Below are positions 58,793 through 64,000 of a stretch of 64,000 bases of DNA, one piece after another. Positions within the stretch are counted from its first letter, which is position 1, and the number at the start of each line of letters is the position of its first letter. A program made the translations under genes and the position numbers. Location: the NCBI GenBank assembly GCA_002420115.1, contig DIHK01000042.1, positions 50,297-114,296 of the forward strand. The letters run 5' to 3'. The notes under the pieces were generated by a model that saw only the letters and a program-made list of their open reading frames with translations, was not told where the DNA came from and searched no databases. The DNA comes from Nitrospira sp. UBA5698. GTDB taxonomy: Bacteria; Nitrospirota; Nitrospiria; Nitrospirales; Nitrospiraceae.

Positions 58793-60394
58793 TTAGTTCA
58801 GCGGAGGAACTACCCCTGCAAATGTGAGCAAATCAGTCATGCGAAAGTCACCGGGGATGGCCGACGGCAAGACTGGTGTCCAATTTGGACGAGAGGTTAG
58901 ATAGGATGTCTCATCGGCTTTTAGCAGTCCGATAAAGACCTCGCCAACAATTTGACCTCCCACCGGTCCGAGGCGAAGCCCATTTTCCATCACCTCCGCT
59001 TCTTTCATGATATACAACCAGAGCGGCGTATTCCGGTCCAACCCGTAGGATGCAAGCGGCTCAAGCTGCGCCTGCGTCAAAACCGGTAACCCCATCCGCC
59101 GAGCAATCACCTGTCCGGATGGAATACCAAAGTTCACATGGCGCATCAGATTGCGCGAGGCAAGGGATTGGACACCATCACCAGGTAAGCCTGGAGCTGG
59201 CCCACGGGAGCCCGGCAACAACATCACGACACTTGAGAGCTTGCTGTCGATCTTCTTGTTCGGCCTGAAGTTCCCATCACCGAAGTTGAAGAACGTCTGC
59301 CAATCCACAAAGCGTCGAGGCGCTCGCTTGCCACCTCGGAGGTCGTTGGGATCGGGATCATTTGGATCTTGGGCATCATCGAAGATAAAGGCAAAGAACG
59401 GGCTATGCCCATGGTCTGGACGGCCAAAATTCAACCGATAGCTTGGCCGAATCTGGGAATGGCCGAATCGATACGCACCGACGGAAAACTCTATCGGGAT
59501 CTGTGGCCGATCATCATCGACATCATAGAAACGGACACCACGCTGGAGAATATCATCAACGCGTGCCTGTCCAATTGTCAGCGGCAGAAATTCATGAACA
59601 ATGATCCACTGATAGTGCCAGCGGACTTGTCGCCTGGCCTTTTTGAAAATCTCTTGAGCGGAATCTCCGGCGTGAGCGGGGTCAGCTTGCAGACGATCCG
59701 TTACCGCATTATGAAACATGAGCATCGCCACATGCAGCTGCGACAAGATCACATTCTCGTCATTGCGTCGATCTCCCAATAGTGCAGTCATCGTCCCGGG
59801 AACGCGCGGGAGATCGAAGCGAACTGCTCCATTTCGTGAGAACTCCTCCGAACCAGGAATTGTCTCAACTCGCAGCTTGATGAATCCGGAACTCAGATCA
59901 TACAGCTCGGGAGACTGTTCCGGTCCACCTCCATACACACTATCCAGGTCAAATTTCGGGGTGCGAAAGTTGGTCGTTTTCTTAGGATTAGTCTTTTCGA
60001 GCAACGGAGAATTCGGGTCGAACGTGAGATCATGATCTAGAAACTGCCCCACAAACGTCATTCCTGCGGTCATACTTGGATTGTCCGGATTGTTCGGACT
60101 GAACACCTCCGGATTCGTAATCGACAGCACGGGATCTGTGAGGATATCTTTTGCATCGATGAGCCCATCTTTCGCCCCTAAATGCTTGACCAAATCACGT
60201 GCCTCGTTCGTCGGAGGCAAGCCAGGAGGGAGATCATGAAACATCCGGGTGAAAGACGTATCCTTTTTCTTTTCGTGGTCATTCCCATGGCCTCTTCCAT
60301 CATTATCAGCAAATGCAGGGGGACTAACACTCACCCCACAGAAAAGCATCCCTGCCATGACGGCACGAAACCGGTTCTGATACCTCTGCATCAT
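58793..60394 (-). CDS. Secreted animal-type haem peroxidase
   Basis: About 533 residues from ATG 60394 (MMQRYQNRF); a longer frame to 60478 would precede the signal. A signal peptide ends near PPAFA. The catalytic domain belongs to the peroxidase-cyclooxygenase superfamily: distal histidine in GQFLDHDLTF (about 121), the catalytic arginine with a following glutamate in GDRRNDEN (about 210-213), and the proximal histidine in YRFGHSQIRP. In myeloperoxidase the equivalent glutamate forms an ester to haem. LPxNEARDL and DPVLSITNPEVFS precede the core. Bacterial members oxidise halides or organic substrates; the substrate is unknown here. It is divergent from the flavin reductase gene. Confidence 0.88.
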   Translation of the reverse strand: MMQRYQNRFRAVMAGMLFCGVSVSPPAFADNDGRGHGNDHEKKKDTSFTRMFHDLPPGLPPTNEARDLVKHLGAKDGLIDAKDILTDPVLSITNPEVFSPNNPDNPSMTAGMTFVGQFLDHDLTFDPNSPLLEKTNPKKTTNFRTPKFDLDSVYGGGPEQSPELYDLSSGFIKLRVETIPGSEEFSRNGAVRFDLPRVPGTMTALLGDRRNDENVILSQLHVAMLMFHNAVTDRLQADPAHAGDSAQEIFKKARRQVRWHYQWIIVHEFLPLTIGQARVDDILQRGVRFYDVDDDRPQIPIEFSVGAYRFGHSQIRPSYRLNFGRPDHGHSPFFAFIFDDAQDPNDPDPNDLRGGKRAPRRFVDWQTFFNFGDGNFRPNKKIDSKLSSVVMLLPGSRGPAPGLPGDGVQSLASRNLMRHVNFGIPSGQVIARRMGLPVLTQAQLEPLASYGLDRNTPLWLYIMKEAEVMENGLRLGPVGGQIVGEVFIGLLKADETSYLTSRPNWTPVLPSAIPGDFRMTDLLTFAGVVPPLN

Positions 60395-60555
60395 CTTCCT
60401 CCTGAAAATGTTGTGGGACCTCCAAACAAGTCGAGCTGACCTGATCCCCACGGTTGCTCGATGCCGAACCTGGCTCAAGCAACACCCATGCCATTCAAAA
60501 TCGCCAGCGTTTCACGTGTTGAATTATAAATATATGGTATACGAATTAACTGAAC

Positions 60556-60626
60556 TGTATCCAATTTGTTCAAAGTTGTATCAGAATCGATACGCCTGTA
60601 CGGCTGTATCGTGGGCGAAGATACAG
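60556..60626. promoter_or_regulatory. Array of TGTATC half-sites between divergent genes
   Basis: Five TGTATC or GATAC half-sites lie in 71 bases: TGTATC at 60556 and 60577, GATAC at 60589, TGTATC at 60605 and GATACA at 60620. They form two clear dyads: CGATAC (60588-60593) with GTATCG (60606-60611), and CTGTATC (60604-60610) with GATACAG (60620-60626), a perfect 7-bp repeat with a 9-base spacer. The regulator is unknown. The site sits in the intergenic space between the peroxidase and flavin reductase genes. Confidence 0.5.
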
Positions 60627-60774
60627 TAGTCGCGATGAAAACGGATAGTTGTCTAGAGGTATTAGCCAGAATTACGCGCATTGCACGTGGACGCGCGGCG
60701 GGAACAAGCCATATTAAGGACTCACCGAGGAATGGTTGGCACACCTAGCTATTAACCGAAGGGGGAAATAAATC

Positions 60775-60825
60775 GTGCAGTATCTACAGGCTGATGTTGC
60801 ACCGCTTCTATCCGACCTCGTATGA
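60775..60825 (+). CDS. 16-residue leader peptide coupled to the flavin reductase gene
   Basis: GTG at 60775, preceded by a strong GAAGGGGG ribosome site nine bases before, reads VQYLQADVAPLLSDLV and ends in TGA at 60823-60825. The TGA overlaps the ATG of the next gene (ATGA). The next gene has no ribosome site of its own, so translation may depend on this small frame. No family; could be a coupling device rather than a functional peptide. Confidence 0.5.
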   Translation: MQYLQADVAPLLSDLV

Positions 60826-61565
60826 TGCGCCTTACTATGAATTCCATGACGCGCATCAAGACCAAGACGCCGAGTCCGTACAAATTGACCCATATCGAAA
60901 CGGACACCCACGACACAAAGACCTTCCGGTTTGAGCTACCTGCGGATGCCACGCTCGACATGCTGCCAGGTGACTTTCTGTACGTCCATGCGACAGTGAA
61001 CGGCAAACAGGTCAAGCGGGCTTACACACCCTCTTCACTCCCTGACATTACGGGTTCCTTCGATGTGACGGTGAAACGCTACGAAACCGGCACCATCTCA
61101 AAGTATCTCCATGAGCAGAAAATCGGAGATACGGTCTTGATAAGCGGACCGAATACCGGTGGGCACTGGGTTGATGGTATGGCCAAACGAGTGGGCTTCG
61201 TGGCTGGAGGCACCGGCATCACCCCAATGGTCTCCATCATTCGGTGGATTCTGACCAAGAAGATTGATGCCGAGCTATCTTTGATTTTTGCCAATAAAAC
61301 CGAGCAAGACATTATTTTCCGGCAGGAGTGGGACCGATACGTCCGGGACTATTCGAACTTCCACTGCTACTATCTGCTCGAACAGCCGCCTGCGGGATGG
61401 ACCGGCAACACTGGCCGAATCACACCGGACCTTCTGCGCCAATACCTCCCCTCACCAGGCCCTGATGCGTGCGTGTTTCTCTGCGGTCCACCGCCAATGA
61501 TCGATGCGGTGGAAGCCACCCTCAAGGAATTCGGCTACCCCGAACAAGGGATTATCCTGCCATAG
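60822..61565 (+). CDS. Ferredoxin/cytochrome-b5-reductase-type flavoprotein
   Basis: 247 residues, the FAD/NAD(P) reductase fold of the ferredoxin-NADP reductase superfamily. FAD-binding RAYTPSS at 67-73 (RxYS/T type) and GTISKYLHEQKIGD; NAD(P)-binding FVAGGTGITPMVSIIRWI at about 127-144; and C-terminal CGPPPM at 221-226. Closest by form to NADH-cytochrome b5 reductase or similar single-domain reductases. Electron acceptor unknown; the divergent peroxidase is extracytoplasmic so a direct pairing is not clear. No upstream in-frame start exists after the leader peptide. Confidence 0.88.
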   Translation: MMRLTMNSMTRIKTKTPSPYKLTHIETDTHDTKTFRFELPADATLDMLPGDFLYVHATVNGKQVKRAYTPSSLPDITGSFDVTVKRYETGTISKYLHEQKIGDTVLISGPNTGGHWVDGMAKRVGFVAGGTGITPMVSIIRWILTKKIDAELSLIFANKTEQDIIFRQEWDRYVRDYSNFHCYYLLEQPPAGWTGNTGRITPDLLRQYLPSPGPDACVFLCGPPPMIDAVEATLKEFGYPEQGIILP

Positions 61566-61653
61566 CGCGACGACAGTTTATCCAGTTCGCTCAAGTACGG
61601 TTCCTCATACTATATTCCCTTGGGGTAGGGCATTTTCCCCAACAGGATTTTTG

Positions 61654-63111
61654 CTATTCACGGCCAGGATGGACTTTTCCCAGGAGATCCCGCACCACCT
61701 GCCCAGCCGCGACGGCTCCATCACGAATGCAGTCCGGAATACCAACTCCTCGATAGGCAGCCCCGGTCAGAACCAGTCCTGGATAACGGCTGAGTGCCGC
61801 ATCCAATTGCACCAACCGATCCAGATGGCCGATCGTGTATTGCGGCATCGCCTTCCACCACCGATTCACTTCGGTATAGATTGGGTCAACTTTGATACCA
61901 CATATACTCGCCAGCTCTTCCCTAACGGTTGCAACAAGTGCCTGATCCTCTCGTTGAAGAATGTCTTCTCGCCCAACACCACCCACATAGCAGCGTACGA
62001 GTAACTGATCCGAGGGAGCGCGATGAGGCCACTTGAGCGACGTCCAAGTGGCGGCAATTAAGTGTCGCTGCTCCTGTCTCGGAATGATAAACCCAAACCC
62101 GTCAATGGCGCTTGTAAGACTTCGTGGAAATGCCATCGCGATGGTGGCGGTCGAGGCATAAGGAATAAGATCCAGCAGCCCACCGGCTATGGGTGTCAAT
62201 GGACGCAACAGGTCGGCAGAAACATAGGCCGGTGTGGCTAAGACCACGCTTTCGGCGGAAAGTGCGGAGCCATCCTGCAGAATGAGGTCATACATCCAGC
62301 GACCCAGTTCGTGCGATCTCACTCTGAGCGCGTCGACTTGAACTCCTGCACGGAGCTCCACGCCCTGTTGCATTAACCGCGTTGTGAGCGCACTCACCAG
62401 CTCACTGAGACCGTTCTTGAGGCTGACAAACATCGTCCGTCGTGGTTGGGAAGACGCACTGGACGAGGCTGATTTCTTGGCGGCCATCATGCCACGCATG
62501 ATGCTGCCATGTTGTTGCTCTAATTCAAAGAACCGTGGAAACGTCGCCCGCAGGCTCATCTGTTCAGCATCGCCGGCGTAGATACCTGCCATCAGCGGTT
62601 CCAACAGCCGCTCGTACGCCTGAACCCCGAATCGGCGACGGAGGAATTCGGCCAAGGACTCATCGTCTCTGGGCGAACCGGGAGGAACTGCGAATTCCAA
62701 TCCCATCCTGACCAGGCCCACCCAGCTCAGGAGTCCGCTTTGAAGAAACGGCCCCAGTTGTTTTGGAACAAATGAAAGGAGTCCCTCTGGCAAATCGTGC
62801 AGCCGTCCTCGGTGGAGCACGCAGGCCTTCTTTCCTGTTTCGTTGGTATTGATCAGCTGGTCGGCAAGCCCCAGTTTCGTGCAAAGATCGAGACCGGCCT
62901 GTTTTTGAGAAAGAAACGAATCCGGTCCGGCCTCAGTCACGATGTCACCGATCCGATGCGTGACGATTTTCCCTCCCCAGGATGGGTCGGACTCAAGAAT
63001 GGTGCAGCGGAGAGGAAGGCCTGCTTGGGCAGCTTGTTCTTGCAACGCAAACGCGGTCGCGAGACCGGAAATCCCACCACCGACAATCACGACTGTACGC
63101 GATCGAGTCAC
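61654..63111 (-). CDS. hemY: Protoporphyrinogen oxidase (oxygen-dependent type)
   Basis: FAD enzyme that oxidises protoporphyrinogen IX (or coproporphyrinogen III) to the porphyrin before iron insertion. 485 residues: FAD motif VVIVGGGISGLATAFALQEQ at the N-terminus, ILESDPSWGGKIVTHRIGDI, PDSFLSQKQAGLDLCTKLGL, the middle membrane/substrate segment and the C-terminal VLTGAAYRGVGIPDCIRDGA. The HemY/HemG2 form is clear; whether the organism uses the coproporphyrin branch is not shown. Its ATG overlaps the ferrochelatase gene by four bases. Confidence 0.93.
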   Translation of the reverse strand: MTRSRTVVIVGGGISGLATAFALQEQAAQAGLPLRCTILESDPSWGGKIVTHRIGDIVTEAGPDSFLSQKQAGLDLCTKLGLADQLINTNETGKKACVLHRGRLHDLPEGLLSFVPKQLGPFLQSGLLSWVGLVRMGLEFAVPPGSPRDDESLAEFLRRRFGVQAYERLLEPLMAGIYAGDAEQMSLRATFPRFFELEQQHGSIMRGMMAAKKSASSSASSQPRRTMFVSLKNGLSELVSALTTRLMQQGVELRAGVQVDALRVRSHELGRWMYDLILQDGSALSAESVVLATPAYVSADLLRPLTPIAGGLLDLIPYASTATIAMAFPRSLTSAIDGFGFIIPRQEQRHLIAATWTSLKWPHRAPSDQLLVRCYVGGVGREDILQREDQALVATVREELASICGIKVDPIYTEVNRWWKAMPQYTIGHLDRLVQLDAALSRYPGLVLTGAAYRGVGIPDCIRDGAVAAGQVVRDLLGKVHPGRE

Positions 63112-64000
63112 GACGGAAGACAGGGAGTAGATTCGTGTGCAGCTAAGACGTCTCGTAACGTCTCAAGTATCGCGGCAGAATCATTCAACATCGCCATGCG
63201 CTCCAGCTGCAGCCCCTTGCTCGCAGCCAATTGCTTGAGCTCAATATCGATGTCAAACAGCGTTTCCACGTGGTCACAGATAAAACCGATGGGCGCCACC
63301 AACACGTGGCGATGCCCGGCCTGCTGGATGGCCTCCAACATGGATTCGACCGTCGGCCCAAGCCATGGCTCATTGGAGCGTCCCTGACTTTGATAGGCAA
63401 AATACGTCGGTTGGTTACCTAAGGCGCTGGTGACCGCCCCGACCGTTCCCTTCACCTCATCCGGATAGGGATCCTTCATCGCCACAATTCGTTCAGGCAA
63501 GCTATGCGCGGTGAACAACACCGGTACCGTTGCACGCACATCGGCAGGAAATCTCTGAAGCCCAAGCCGAATATTCTCCACAATCGCAGAGATCAGCCGG
63601 GGATGCCGGTTCCAACTCCCGACGTAGGTCACAGGTGTGTGGTCCTCTAACCCGGTACGAGCCTCCTCCACTTTCTTTCGATAGGCTCCGGTACTCAGAG
63701 AGGATTGCTGCGGGGCCATACAGACTCCGATGACCTGTTCCGGCGACTCCTTTAGCAGCTCGGCATAGGTCTCTTTAATAAAGGGATGCCAATGCCGTAA
63801 CCCAACGTACACTCGGTATCGACCGTCACCACACTCATTCAGTTGCCGTTCCAGTTTTTTTGCAACCTCTTGCGTGATCCCGACAGCCGGCGACTTTCCA
63901 CCGGTGGCACGGTACCGTTCGCGAATTTCTTCGACCAGTTCGGGAGGAGTCGGTCGCCCTCCGCGCACATCGAGCAAAAAGGGCTCGACATTTTCCAGAC
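63108..64000 (-). CDS. hemH: Ferrochelatase (5' end outside window)
   Basis: Inserts ferrous iron into porphyrin, the last step of haem synthesis. 297 codons are present and the frame is open to the end of the window, where LENVEPFLLDVRGG fits an internal region about 20-30 residues into the usual protein, so only a short N-terminal piece is missing. Visible motifs are YVGLRHWHPFIKETYAEL (binding segment), VLFTAHSLPERIV with the catalytic histidine, and the second metal-side segment APIGFICDHVETLFDIDIEL with its His/Glu. It is upstream of and overlaps hemY, forming a two-gene haem unit. Confidence 0.95.
   Translation of the reverse strand, partial: LENVEPFLLDVRGGRPTPPELVEEIRERYRATGGKSPAVGITQEVAKKLERQLNECGDGRYRVYVGLRHWHPFIKETYAELLKESPEQVIGVCMAPQQSSLSTGAYRKKVEEARTGLEDHTPVTYVGSWNRHPRLISAIVENIRLGLQRFPADVRATVPVLFTAHSLPERIVAMKDPYPDEVKGTVGAVTSALGNQPTYFAYQSQGRSNEPWLGPTVESMLEAIQQAGHRHVLVAPIGFICDHVETLFDIDIELKQLAASKGLQLERMAMLNDSAAILETLRDVLAAHESTPCLPS

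Noticed and set aside
60566..60748. 60-residue plus-strand frame upstream of the reductase
   Set aside because: It runs through the operator-like repeats, has no ribosome site and no family resemblance.

Overview
The window is a gene-dense piece of a Gram-negative bacterial chromosome. It encodes LPS Kdo and heptose synthesis, outer-membrane-type lipoproteins, an NtrY/NtrX sigma-54 sensor pair and a squalene-synthase-like enzyme. It also has a Gram-positive-style PyrR attenuator in front of its pyrimidine operon. This combination and the protein sequences fit a Nitrospira-like member of the Nitrospirota. That assignment is inference from recalled family resemblance, not from a marker gene; no rRNA is present.

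Region 1 (1-8.3 kb, minus strand) is one tight operon: lepA, lepB, heptose-7-phosphate kinase, kdsB, pyrG, kdsA, kdsD and the first codons of a probable kdsC. It reads from a near-consensus promoter at 8114-8142. This promoter shares its -35 box with an equally good divergent promoter for bioA-lhgO (8.3-10.9 kb, plus strand). A 380-base gap with repeat-like DNA follows.

Region 2 (11.3-22.7 kb, minus strand) is a long pyrimidine operon: pyrR, pyrB, pyrC, a membrane protein, carA, sppA, an M48 lipoprotein protease, carB, greA and an S-adenosylmethionine hydrolase-type gene. Its leader holds a sigma-70 promoter, a PyrR-binding hairpin and an intrinsic terminator that exclude each other by base pairing.

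Region 3 (22.9-30.5 kb) is accessory. It has decayed IS630- and IS5-type transposase genes around a TupA-like ATP-grasp gene, a CorA-like membrane protein, a secreted YqgE/AlgH-like protein and two Sel1-repeat lipoproteins.

Region 4 (30.5-42.6 kb) holds a small cytochrome c, queC, a DksA/TraR-type zinc protein, apt, a primary-type alternative sigma factor, acylphosphatase, tRNA-Pro, alanine dehydrogenase, an unusual four-gene iron-sulfur/zinc-finger cluster, a squalene/phytoene synthase, htpX, unknown small genes and an MFS transporter.

Region 5 (42.7-47.7 kb, plus strand) is a signalling block: a YqeY protein, two related receiver proteins (one with a cysteine tail, one a diguanylate cyclase), a cytosolic GAF hybrid histidine kinase and an Hpt protein. 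Together they form a plausible phosphorelay to c-di-GMP. A PilZ protein lies just beyond tRNA-Ala.

Region 6 (48.9-64 kb) carries purM-purN, ntrY-ntrX, a DUF1844 protein, mazG, several unknowns, a third Sel1 protein, a secreted animal-type haem peroxidase, a flavin reductase with a coupled leader peptide, and hemY-hemH (hemH runs off the end).
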